This document shows positions 18,581 to 25,993 of a DNA stretch of 64,000 bases, in pieces. The notes under the pieces are model-generated. The model ran no database searches and was not told the DNA's origin. It saw nothing but the letters and a program-made list of their open reading frames with translations. The translations under genes were made by a program, and so were the position numbers. Origin of the DNA: an uncultured Latescibacterota bacterium (lineage in GTDB: Bacteria; Latescibacterota; UBA2968; UBA8231); contig OY282352.1 of assembly GCA_958295495.1 (NCBI GenBank), forward strand, positions 1,922,001-1,986,000. The letters run 5' to 3'. Positions within the stretch are counted from its first letter, which is position 1. Every line of letters begins with the position of its first letter.

Positions 18581-19073
18581 GCTCTGGGTACTCAATGCCT
18601 CGCCGATTATTACGCTAGCCAAGGGCGGACATCTGGACCTGCTGGTGAAATTGGCTCCTGACATAGGAATTCCACCGGCCGTTGTTGAAGAAATCATGGC
18701 AGGTCCAGAGGATGATCCGGGGCGTCGTATTTTGGTAGCTGGGTGGGGGAAAAGGTTAGCTGGATCCGAGCTGCGTCCCGAAGTACTTGGATGGAGTTTG
18801 GGAGCGGGAGAGTCCGAGGTGCTCTCTATTGCCTTGGAACAGGCTGGATGGACCGCTGTCGTAGATGACGCTACTGCCCGGTCATGTGCCCGGTCATTGG
18901 GTATTCTGGTCATCGGCACCTTGGGAGTTGTACTGCGTGCGAAAAGGCGGGGATTGGTAGATTCTGCGGCAAAGGTTATCCGGGAACTGCGCCATGTAGG
19001 TCTATATATAGACGATCAGTTCGTCCAAGCCGTGCTAAAACAGGTAGTTGGAGAGGACTGGCAACCTAAGTAA
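18573..19073 (+). CDS. DUF3368 PIN-like toxin candidate
   Basis: 166-aa PIN-superfamily-like protein starting with GTG at 18573, overlapping UPF0175 by 8 nt. LWVLNASPIITLAKGGHLDLL at the N-terminus (Asn/Ser in place of the first PIN Asp), VVDDATARSCARSLG near residue 92 and GTLGVVLRAKRRGLV are the family marks. The nuclease Asp set is only partly conserved by eye. It is probably the toxin of a UPF0175/DUF3368 module, an RNase if active. Both genes lie within the duplicated segment boundaries. Confidence 0.8.
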   Translation: MSELWVLNASPIITLAKGGHLDLLVKLAPDIGIPPAVVEEIMAGPEDDPGRRILVAGWGKRLAGSELRPEVLGWSLGAGESEVLSIALEQAGWTAVVDDATARSCARSLGILVIGTLGVVLRAKRRGLVDSAAKVIRELRHVGLYIDDQFVQAVLKQVVGEDWQPK

Positions 19074-19104
19074 CCTGCCCCCCGCCCCACTTGGGAAGTT
19101 CGGC

Positions 19105-19169
19105 TTTAGTTCGATCTTGAAGGGTAGGTCCTGCAGGGCCTTGTTTTGGCACACTTCGGTCCAGTTCAT
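19105..19169 (-). pseudogene. Uma2 N-terminal fragment
   Basis: Starting at ATG 19169 this reads MNWTEVCQNKALQDLPFKIEL, differing from the intact Uma2 start by one residue (Thr for Ile at position 4). Homology stops at 19105, and the frame continues as unrelated KPNFPSGAG. It is a remnant left by the duplication that flanks the UPF0175/DUF3368 pair. Confidence 0.75.
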
Positions 19170-19267
19170 GGACGCGATCCTCCGATTGAGGTAGTATCAT
19201 AGAGCGGAAGATAGCCTACTTCCTAAGCGAACTCAATTTTCTGTTTTGAGCGTTTTGAGCTAGGTTC
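19105..19267. repeat. Direct repeat, copy B (truncated Uma2 5' end)
   Basis: 163-bp partner of 18133-18295 in the same orientation, with roughly nine mismatches by eye. On the minus strand it contains the first 21 codons of a Uma2 gene (ATG at 19169), after which the frame runs into unrelated sequence. It is therefore a truncated gene fragment, not a functional copy. Confidence 0.9.
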
Positions 19268-19341
19268 TAGTCAGTCCATTTCACAATCGCCTACTTCACC
19301 GGCCCACAGGCCGATCAAGGCGACAATCACTTGGAGGAACT

Positions 19342-19554
19342 ATGGAACCCGATCATTGGACCATTCCCGGGATTATCGAAAACGGTGTGGTCGTACCCCA
19401 GAACGATACCCCTTTGCCCAATGGCGTCCACGTAGAAATTCTCATTCGGTCGGTGGATATGACCCCTGAGCTAAAGTCCGAATTGGACCAGTGGGACAAA
19501 GCGAGCGACGAGGCATGGGCACTGATTGCTCAATGGGAGGCGGAAGAGCAGTGA
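19342..19554 (+). CDS. Small antitoxin-like protein upstream of a broken MazF
   Basis: 70-aa protein: MEPDHWTIPGIIENGVVVP, then PLPNGVHVEILI, and an acidic helical tail DKASDEAWALIAQWEAEEQ. Beta-strand-rich starts of this kind (DUF104/AF2212-like) are typical of antitoxins paired with PemK/MazF toxins. GGAGG is 6 nt before the ATG. A GTGA overlap leads into the next frame, which begins like MazF but is destroyed after about 16 codons. The antitoxin is thus an orphan. Confidence 0.65.
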   Translation: MEPDHWTIPGIIENGVVVPQNDTPLPNGVHVEILIRSVDMTPELKSELDQWDKASDEAWALIAQWEAEEQ

Positions 19555-19794
19555 GTAGCGGCGACATTCATTGGGTTGATCTGCCCGTCGCCAACGGCCT
19601 CCACATCCGCCACCTCCAACGCCGCATCGCCCGTTGTGCTGTGTGCGAACGGTCTCTAAGGAGACGATCCGCGCCTGATCCGCATTTTCGGCACACTGGT
19701 AGCGATCCATCAGTTTTTCTAGGTCATTATCACAGGCCGTAAAAATTCTCTGCCGCGTTTGACGCACTTCTTCTACAATGGGATCGTTTTTCAT
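19471..19794 (-). CDS. Hypothetical protein with rearranged C-terminus
   Basis: Minus-strand frame from ATG 19794 begins MKNDPIVEEVRQTRQRIFTACDNDLEKLMDRYQ, a start shared by short uncharacterised proteins found beside toxin-antitoxin genes. After about residue 55 (VRTQHNGRCG) the sequence becomes Gly/Arg-rich low-complexity and reads antisense through the MazF remnant and the orphan antitoxin. The first half is therefore believable and the second half is probably junction sequence. Function is unknown. Confidence 0.4.
   Translation of the reverse strand: MKNDPIVEEVRQTRQRIFTACDNDLEKLMDRYQCAENADQARIVSLETVRTQHNGRCGVGGGGCGGRWRRADQPNECRRYSLLFRLPLSNQCPCLVARFVPLVQFGL
19551..19598 (+). pseudogene. 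MazF/PemK toxin N-terminal remnant
   Basis: Starting with the GTG that overlaps the antitoxin stop, the frame reads VSSGDIHWVDLPVANG, the start of a MazF/PemK toxin (normally GDIWWVDL...G...GRRPAxV). After Gly16 the sequence departs from the family and no downstream MazF motifs appear. This is an inactivated toxin gene, probably cut by the same rearrangement that truncates the minus-strand gene across it. Confidence 0.6.
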
Positions 19795-19840
19795 AGTTAA
19801 ACCTCTTCTGGGAATTCCAGCACTTCTTCCGGGGTGACAA

Positions 19841-20032
19841 TCAAAGGAGTTGGCCGCTGCAGCTCGCTTCATTTTCCTGAGCCCAGTGATATAGGAAACC
19901 GTCGGAACGACCTTGAAAACCGAGTTCGTTGATGTGTTGAATCTTCCAATGAGGGCGCTGATTCCTCAACCAGCCTGCTGCGACCCGTGGCACATTCTGA
20001 TCGAGTAAGATCGCCAACCGCGACTCATGCAC
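19841..20032 (-). pseudogene. DUF5615 PIN-like toxin, truncated
   Basis: GTG at 20032 gives a 63-aa frame with LAILLDQNVPRVAAGWLRNQRPHWKIQHINELGFQGRSDGFLYHWAQENEA, the first half of a DUF5615 (Mut7-C/PIN-like) protein. It stops after an unrelated SCSGQLL, whereas intact members are roughly twice as long and carry the second acidic motif next. Homology to the family breaks near 19862. It overlaps the DUF433 gene by 8 nt, the usual layout of this pair. Confidence 0.7.
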
Positions 20033-20246
20033 GTGCGATCACTTGCTCTTCATCTATAACTGTCGCCGCATATTCCAAAGCGGCTTGCACCATCTCCTGA
20101 GTCAGTTCGGGATAGGCTTCGACAACTTGGTCAACCGCATATCCACCAGCCACCGTTCCGAGGATATTTTTTACCATGATCCGCGTACCGCGAACTATAG
20201 GCTTCCCCGAACAAATTTTTGGATCTACAACGACAAATTCATTCAT
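20025..20246 (-). CDS. DUF433-family antitoxin
   Basis: 73-aa protein with the full DUF433 signature: VVVDPKICSGKPIVRGTRIMVKNILGTVAGGYAVDQVVEAYPELTQEMVQAALEYAA. The C-terminal half is a helix-turn-helix. DUF433 proteins are antitoxins paired with DUF5615 nucleases. Here the antitoxin is intact and the partner is truncated. The IS701-like element was inserted 22 bp upstream of its start codon, probably removing or replacing its promoter. Confidence 0.85.
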   Translation of the reverse strand: MNEFVVVDPKICSGKPIVRGTRIMVKNILGTVAGGYAVDQVVEAYPELTQEMVQAALEYAATVIDEEQVIARA

Positions 20247-20267
20247 TGGGCTACCTCTGTTTCTATA

Positions 20268-21326
20268 TAGGACTTACGCAAAAGACTCAGTTCGGAGGTG
20301 AATATGGCCCAACCGACGCGCCTGGATTACTGTCAGTATTTGCTCAGCAGTCCCCTCAACTATACCCTGACCCATTTCGCCGACCATAGCGAAGGGTTCA
20401 GCCATGATAGGATCAACCGGTATCTAGCGGGTGATCGTATCCTCCCGCGCTTGGTATGGGAAAATGTTAAAGCGCACCTTGTTTTGACCTCCCAAGGCTA
20501 TGTTATCTTTGATGACACCGTTTTGGATAAGCGACACGCTCGGAAGATTGCGTTAGCTCGCCGTCAATATAGTGGAAATACCCACACCCTCATCAATGGT
20601 ATTGGCGTCGTCACCTGTGTTTATGTCAATCCGGTCTTAGATCGGTTCTGGTTGATTGACTATCGGATTTATGATCCACAAGGAGATGGTAAAACCAAGT
20701 TGGATCATCTCCAAGACATGTTGTCTCTCTTAGTCTACCAGAAGAAACTCCCTTTTACAGCGGTGTTGATGGATAGTTGGTATGCTTCAAAAGCCATCAT
20801 GCTACACATTGAGCAGTTGCAAAAAATCTATTACTGCCCCCTGAAAACGAATCGGCGCGTGGACGATTCGGGCGGCATAAAACCCTACCAACGCGTAGAT
20901 AGCTTAGCTTGGACCGAAACGGAATGCGAACAAGGTAAAGGCATTAAAGTCAAAGGGTTTCCCAAAGACCACAAAGTGAAATTATTCCGGGTGGCGTCTT
21001 CTACCAGACGCACGGATTATGTCGTGACCAACGACCTCGCTCAAAACGACACATCGTGTACCTGGCGCTGGAAGATTGAGCAATTTCATCGGGAAGCCAA
21101 ACAGGTGACAGGGCTTGAAAGATGTCAATGTCGACGGGCACGAATTGTTCGCAATCACATCGGGTGTGCCCTGTTGGTTACACAACAGGCGGTTTGGGTT
21201 CGGCTGCAGCACGTGGCGTATCAGACCAAGCAAACCATTTATCAAGTCAAACACGGGTGGTGGGCTCAGTACTTGCAGCAACAACTCAAATCCCCTTCTA
21301 TTCCTATGGAGCTTGCGTAAGTCCTA
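20268..21326. mobile_element. IS701-like insertion sequence, apparently intact
   Basis: Inverted repeats TAGGACTTACGCAA (20268-20281) and its complement TTGCGTAAGTCCTA (21313-21326) bound a single transposase gene. TATA lies outside each end (20264-20267, 21327-21330), a likely 4-bp target duplication. The element is about 1.06 kb and clearly lower in GC than its surroundings. Matching ends and an uninterrupted gene suggest recent insertion. Confidence 0.85.
20304..21320 (+). CDS. IS701-like DDE transposase
   Basis: 338-aa transposase from ATG 20304 (a GTG two codons earlier is possible). Catalytic acids are visible in order: VIFDDTVLDKRHARKIALARRQYSGN (first Asp near residue 72), VLMDSWYASKAIM (second Asp near 158) and WKIEQFHREAKQVTGLERCQCR (Glu near 265). 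This is the DDE_5/IS701 layout common in cyanobacterial elements. It reads through almost to the right inverted repeat, which contributes its last codons. Confidence 0.9.
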   Translation: MAQPTRLDYCQYLLSSPLNYTLTHFADHSEGFSHDRINRYLAGDRILPRLVWENVKAHLVLTSQGYVIFDDTVLDKRHARKIALARRQYSGNTHTLINGIGVVTCVYVNPVLDRFWLIDYRIYDPQGDGKTKLDHLQDMLSLLVYQKKLPFTAVLMDSWYASKAIMLHIEQLQKIYYCPLKTNRRVDDSGGIKPYQRVDSLAWTETECEQGKGIKVKGFPKDHKVKLFRVASSTRRTDYVVTNDLAQNDTSCTWRWKIEQFHREAKQVTGLERCQCRRARIVRNHIGCALLVTQQAVWVRLQHVAYQTKQTIYQVKHGWWAQYLQQQLKSPSIPMELA

Positions 21327-21330
21327 TATA

Positions 21331-21785
21331 TATCAAATCGCAGCAACACTAATCGTCCTTTCCCTTATGGACGGCCTTATTATAGAGTACAGGGGCTACC
21401 CGGCAAAGTCCCGGCCGCAAGACCTTGGGGCTAGATGACTAGTGCATAGCGCGGCGGGGGGACGCGCCTGCGCGGCACTCTCGACAGGCGAATCGCCTGC
21501 ATCGCCGATGCCTTAAGCCGCGGCATCCCAAGACCTAGCGTAAAAATTCAAAGCGAACCACTACCCGCTTTCGGTACGCTAGCAGCGATCCATTCAAGCT
21601 AAGATCGGGACCGCCTTTGGTCGGGCGAGATCGCCAATTTCTTGACAACGTATAAATGCCCGTTACTTTGTGTGCGCCTTCTTTGGAACGGCTGGCAGGT
21701 GCCCCTCAAGGTCCGTGCTAAATGCTGCGGACAGGTCTCGGCGTCTCTCACGATCCTATACGCCCAATGGAGAGGATCTGTTTGC
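21331..21785. other. Non-coding region downstream of the IS
   Basis: No credible gene on either strand. Two adjacent short palindromes, AGGCGAATCGCCT and GCATCGCCGATGC, occur at about 21486-21511. A TTGACA hexamer at 21642-21647 might belong to a promoter for the receiver gene, but I find no well-spaced -10. The region may hold decayed DNA between the IS and the response-regulator gene. Confidence 0.4.
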
Positions 21786-22145
21786 ATGAGTACGCGAGCC
21801 TTGCTGGTGGACGATCACGAAATTACGCGCCAAGGGGTGCGTTCGCTGTGTGAGAAAGAAAGCGATATTGAGGTGGTCGCCGAGGCCGGGGACGGCCGCA
21901 CAGCCATCGCCTTGGTCTCCAAGCACGTACCCGACATTGTAGTCATGGAGGTTCACCTGCCCGACTTGAATGGCGTTGAGGCGACTCGGCAGATACGGGC
22001 TAGGGAGCCGAGCGTGAAGGTGGTGGCACTGTCGGAACACATGGACCAGCGTTCTGTGGCCGCCATGATTCAGGCGGGGGCTTCGGCCTATGTGCTGAAA
22101 GCGGATCATTTTATAAATGATTTCGAACTGCTATATCATATCTAA
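21786..22145 (+). CDS. Receiver-only response regulator with Glu at the phosphosite
   Basis: 119-aa NarL-type receiver domain. Acidic pocket residues Asp9/Asp10 (LLVDDHE), Ser83 (VVALSEH) and Lys105 (YVLKAD) are present. The phospho-acceptor position reads PDIVVMEVHLPD, with Glu55 where Asp is expected, which could mimic phosphorylation. The LuxR-type DNA-binding domain that normally follows is absent; the protein ends at YHI. GGAGAGGA 9 nt upstream supports ATG 21786. No sensor kinase is nearby. It may be a decayed gene or a constitutive signalling protein. Confidence 0.8.
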   Translation: MSTRALLVDDHEITRQGVRSLCEKESDIEVVAEAGDGRTAIALVSKHVPDIVVMEVHLPDLNGVEATRQIRAREPSVKVVALSEHMDQRSVAAMIQAGASAYVLKADHFINDFELLYHI

Positions 22146-22248
22146 CATATCTAATGAATGAGAGAATCTATGAGACAAAGAGACGGAATGCCTGTCGCGA
22201 TTGTCCAGTTACCTTTTCCTTCCCAGTTAGATCCGCTTCCAATCTAAA

Positions 22249-23163
22249 GTGACGATTTCAAAGAATGAGCAGTATATCCTCGTTCAGCTTGAGGAGGAAA
22301 TAACTAGATACTACGGTAATTGGGCAGTTCGGGACCTAGTACTAGTAGGAACAGGTCTCGATATGGTAGTTTGGCAGGCTAAATCACTTCTTCACGGCGA
22401 TTTAGCGATCAGAGTGCCCAGACAGCGATTCCTTAAAAGCGAGAATGATGGCGAGATAGACTCTCGTACACTTCTCAGACAGGAGGCGATCATTGCAACA
22501 CATGTTGCACAGTTGGGAATTGCTACACCCGAGGTGATCGCTGTTCATGAGACGCCTCTTGGGGACGGTATTGATTTTCTTGCTTACGAGTACATTGAGA
22601 ATGACTCCGACGCCCCCTGCGAGTTTGAGCTAGGAGAGCTCGTACGAGCTCTCCACGATTGCAGGCCTCCATTGACTCCTTGCGCAATGCAGGGAAAGTC
22701 TCTGGCTGACACGATTGCCGAAAGAGTGGTCCGGAGAAGCGAAGCTATTCAGAGAATATCTGGAACCATCCTGCCCACTCCATCCCTAGATATTCTATAC
22801 GAGTTGTTAGGCTGCTTGGATAGCAGACGTCTCTGTCTCCTTCATATGGATATCCGACCTAAAAAGAATATACTGACCCGGCGAGGCGCTATAGTGAGCG
22901 TCATTGATTGGGCAAACGCACTCATTGGCCCCCCGGGTCTGGAGTTGGCTAGGATCCAGGAGTATGGCTTGTTGAGCCCTGAGTTCCTGCAAGGATATGG
23001 AGAGCTTGAGGACTCGCTTGAAGAAGCGGCAATGATCATCTGCCGGCTTGACACAGCGATAATGCTTGCGGTTGTGTTCCTTTCGGAAGCCCCAGACAGG
23101 CAACGAGCAGAACACTTCATCGAACATAGCAGGGAACTGTTGGCAATGTTGGGCAAGGAATAG
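22249..23163 (+). CDS. Aminoglycoside phosphotransferase (APH)-family kinase-like protein
   Basis: 304-aa protein kinase-like fold. LVGTGLDMVVWQAKSLLHGDLAIRVPR is the nucleotide-binding start with a degenerate glycine loop; LLHMDIRPKKNILTRRGAIVSVIDWANALIGPPGLELARI (catalytic Asp about 201, then D-W) is the Brenner/DFG-like pair of APH proteins. GTG at 22249 is the start. Codon usage is more AT-rich than neighbouring metabolic genes, which suggests recent acquisition. APH homologues phosphorylate many small molecules, so resistance is not implied. Confidence 0.8.
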   Translation: MTISKNEQYILVQLEEEITRYYGNWAVRDLVLVGTGLDMVVWQAKSLLHGDLAIRVPRQRFLKSENDGEIDSRTLLRQEAIIATHVAQLGIATPEVIAVHETPLGDGIDFLAYEYIENDSDAPCEFELGELVRALHDCRPPLTPCAMQGKSLADTIAERVVRRSEAIQRISGTILPTPSLDILYELLGCLDSRRLCLLHMDIRPKKNILTRRGAIVSVIDWANALIGPPGLELARIQEYGLLSPEFLQGYGELEDSLEEAAMIICRLDTAIMLAVVFLSEAPDRQRAEHFIEHSRELLAMLGKE

Positions 23164-23515
23164 CGAAGAGCGATACCACGACGCTGCATTAGGCCACCTT
23201 CACGCAGTGCCAGTATCCAGTATAGAACCGAGTGGGATTATGGCACCTCTGTTAGTTGGTCCTACTATATGAATGGACTATATGAACGGATTGAACAAAA
23301 CGGAAATCCAGTGACCCATCTTGTCGCAACAATAGGAGCGGAGGTGTCCCGTGCCGATATAGAAGTGATGGTGAGACGAGGCTCACCTGCTTCCGGGTAA
23401 ATGCAGGCCGTTACCCACTGAGTAAAGCGTTTTTAAAATTCTTCGTGGTTGTGGTTCGTCCCTTCTCCATAGGGCACGGTGCGGCCACTGGCCAACTGAT
23501 ACCATGAGGCGCACC
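23164..23515. other. Intergenic stretch with a possible short gene remnant
   Basis: The only notable frame is 23269-23400 on the plus strand (43 codons, MNGLYERIEQNGNPVTHLV...), which also stays open upstream and reads like the C-terminal end of a lost gene. I recognise no family. Otherwise nothing is seen; the DNA composition resembles the preceding kinase gene rather than the downstream housekeeping gene. Confidence 0.3.
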
Positions 23516-24625
23516 TCACTCGGGGCAAGTGGCGATGCCGTAGAGGGCTTCGCCAATGAAGTCGCGCCGCCACCCGCGCAGGAGGCGATGATCCTCGGGC
23601 GTGGCCGCGACCGCGTCGAGAACTAGGTTGCGCACTTCGGCGCGGGGTGCGACAAAGGGCGCGTCAATCTGCGCCGCTTCGCATTGCCGACGCAAATAAT
23701 CCATGGACTGGGCGAGCTTGCGTTCGACGACTTCCTTGTCGAAGCGCGGCTGACGCGGCCGGGGCGGACACTCCTCGTCGGGGACGGCCAAGCCGCGGCG
23801 GATCTGCTCGAGGACGCAGCGGTCGTAGCGGCGCTTGCCGTGCGCGCGGAGCCGATCCAGCTCCTCCAGCGACTGAGGCTTGCGCCGGGCTAGTACCACG
23901 AGGGTTTCATCCGTCAGTACGTGATTGCGCGGTCGGTCGCGTCGCTGAGCTTCCTCTTCGCGCCAAGCGGCCAACTCGCGGAGGATGGCCAGCTCGCGCG
24001 GGGCAGCGCGGCCCGTGCTCTTGAGCCGCGTGAATTGCTCGCGTGGATCTCGCTCCTCGTACAGCCGCGGGTCGTCGTACGCGGTCATCTCCTCTGCCAG
24101 CCAAGTGCTGCGACCAATTTCCTCGACGTGCGCCCGCAACACGTCGTGCACCTCGTGCAGATAGCGCACGTCCTCAATGGCGTACGCTAGCTGATCCCCG
24201 GAGAGCGGGCGACGGACCCAGTTGGTGAGGGTCTCGGTCTTGTCGAGGACTACGCCGAGGGTCTGCTCCAAGAGATCGACCAACGAGATGGTAGAACTCA
24301 TATTGGCAAGCCCGGCCGCGCAACGGGTGTCGAAGACGTTGCGCGGAAAGGCACCCGTGACCCGGCGCAGAATAGCCAAGTCCTGTTGGGCATCGTGGAG
24401 AATTAGTTCAACCTCCGCGTGCTCTAACAGGGCACCAAGAGGCGAGAGATCTGCAATCGCCACCGAGTCGATCAGGTGGCAATCGTCGCTGGCGAGGGCC
24501 AATTGGATCACGCCCAACTTGGGATAATAGGTGCGGTTCCAAACAAATTCAGTGTCTAGGGCAACGCGCTCGCAGTCTAGGGCGCGCTTGACGAGTTCGG
24601 CAAGTGCCTGTGCGGTATGGATCAT
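23516..24625 (-). CDS. rnd: Ribonuclease D
   Basis: 3'-5' exoribonuclease that trims tRNA precursors. DEDD motifs run in order: VALDTEFVWNRTYYPKLGVIQLA (Asp24, Glu26), LILHDAQQDLAIL, and YAIEDVRYLHEVHDVL. An HRDC domain follows (RELAILRELAAWREEEAQRRDRPRNHVLTDETLVVLARRKP). 369 aa from ATG 24625 is the normal size; a frame from 24661 adds twelve unsupported residues. It is convergent with the preceding island and may mark its right border. Confidence 0.93.
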   Translation of the reverse strand: MIHTAQALAELVKRALDCERVALDTEFVWNRTYYPKLGVIQLALASDDCHLIDSVAIADLSPLGALLEHAEVELILHDAQQDLAILRRVTGAFPRNVFDTRCAAGLANMSSTISLVDLLEQTLGVVLDKTETLTNWVRRPLSGDQLAYAIEDVRYLHEVHDVLRAHVEEIGRSTWLAEEMTAYDDPRLYEERDPREQFTRLKSTGRAAPRELAILRELAAWREEEAQRRDRPRNHVLTDETLVVLARRKPQSLEELDRLRAHGKRRYDRCVLEQIRRGLAVPDEECPPRPRQPRFDKEVVERKLAQSMDYLRRQCEAAQIDAPFVAPRAEVRNLVLDAVAATPEDHRLLRGWRRDFIGEALYGIATCPE

Positions 24626-24681
24626 GCTTCTGAAGGGTATTTTAGGAAGTATTGGCAACATAAGACGATAAGCCGAGGGCG

Positions 24682-25983
24682 TTAAGATGACAAGTTCCAG
24701 AAGCGACGCACCGGGGTTTGCTCTCGGTAGCCGGCCAGCCGAGTACTAAGCAACCAAGCCACAGTAAACGCGAGCTGAACCGCACCTAAATAAAAGAGCG
24801 GCCCCCGCGGACCAGCCAGCGCAGCGGACCACTGGAAACAGGCCCCACCCGCGATGCCGCCGACAAAACCGCCTAGCGCCGACGCATACATCGCAAGGGA
24901 GAATCCCTCTGCTTGGTACTCTTTGGAAACGGCGTTGAGCATCGCCCGCGACTGCCCCATCTGGTGGCCGCCGTCCAGCGCACCCCAGAGCAGATAGACG
25001 ACTCCCGCCCAAAGTGCGATCCACGGAAGTTCCGCCGGCAGGAAGAGCCAAGCCGGTGCCATGGCCGCTTGCAGCAACAGAGTGATGGTCAGCGCTCCCC
25101 GGCTGCCGTGCCGGTCCACCATCCGACCCCAGCCATGCAGCCCAGCCACATAGCCGAGGGCCTGTACTGGCGTCATCCAGACGAAGTAGCTAACGGGCAG
25201 CCCCCAATCCGTGAGTGCCACGACCCACAGAGGAAAGGTCGCAGCTAGCACGGCCGTGCGGGCCATGACAAAGAGCGCGTATGCGCGCATCTGGGGCGCG
25301 GCTAACGCTTGGCGCAAGCGGCGAATTAGGCCTTCCCCGGGCGGGGACAGAGGGCGCTCAGCTACTTCGCGCACCAAGAAGGCACCACCGCAGGTAGAGA
25401 AAACCGCCAGAGCGAAGAGCGGGCCGAAGTCGCCGGCCATGGGTTGAGAGCCGAGGTACCAGCCGATCAGGATGGGCAAGACGAGTTCGAGAAGGCGCTG
25501 CTGAAGGCGCATGCGCGTGAGAAAGGCACCGACCCCACCGCTAGAGGTGTTGTCTTGGACCAGGGGCCACCAAGCGGTGTTGCCTGCTTGTTGTATGAGA
25601 CCGCGGACGCTAAACAAGGCTAGGCCGATCCAAGCGGCCCAAGCCCCGTCCGCTGCGTAGAACGCCAACAGTGCCAGTGCTAGCCCAGCCGGAAACGACG
25701 AGAGCCGGCCCCAAAAGAAAATTCCGGCCTTCCCGGTGCGCTGCATTAACTGCAACCCGACGACGCGCCCCATCTTCTGGAGATACTCGCTGGTGGCGAC
25801 TAGCCCGATGAGAAAAGGCGAAGCCCCGAGAGAGAGAAGAAAGAGGGGGAAGATGGAAGTGAGGAGGGCGCTACTGATTGATCCGCTAACGGCGACGCCG
25901 ATCAGCCGCGACTGGCTGCGGCGACGCGCTGCTAGGGGAAGTCTGTGATCGGGGTTTGCCGTGTCGCTTGGGGTGTCGGGCAT
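24682..25983 (-). CDS. MFS-type transporter
   Basis: 433-aa membrane protein with about twelve hydrophobic segments. GRVVGLQLMQRTGKAGIFFWGRLSSF resembles the MFS loop 2-3 region, and a GWGRMVDRHGSRGALTITLLLQ loop repeats the motif in the second half. ATG 25983 is preferred because the frame back to 26052 overlaps the upstream sulfatase gene. It lies 10 nt after the sulfatase stop (25994) on the same strand, so it may move a product of sulfatase action. The substrate is unknown. Confidence 0.8.
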   Translation of the reverse strand: MPDTPSDTANPDHRLPLAARRRSQSRLIGVAVSGSISSALLTSIFPLFLLSLGASPFLIGLVATSEYLQKMGRVVGLQLMQRTGKAGIFFWGRLSSFPAGLALALLAFYAADGAWAAWIGLALFSVRGLIQQAGNTAWWPLVQDNTSSGGVGAFLTRMRLQQRLLELVLPILIGWYLGSQPMAGDFGPLFALAVFSTCGGAFLVREVAERPLSPPGEGLIRRLRQALAAPQMRAYALFVMARTAVLAATFPLWVVALTDWGLPVSYFVWMTPVQALGYVAGLHGWGRMVDRHGSRGALTITLLLQAAMAPAWLFLPAELPWIALWAGVVYLLWGALDGGHQMGQSRAMLNAVSKEYQAEGFSLAMYASALGGFVGGIAGGACFQWSAALAGPRGPLFYLGAVQLAFTVAWLLSTRLAGYREQTPVRRFWNLSS

Positions 25984-25993
25984 CAGCTCAACA

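Noticed and set aside
22249..23163. Antibiotic-resistance call for the APH-like kinase
   Set aside because: The fold is broad and substrate residues cannot be assigned; resistance would be a guess.
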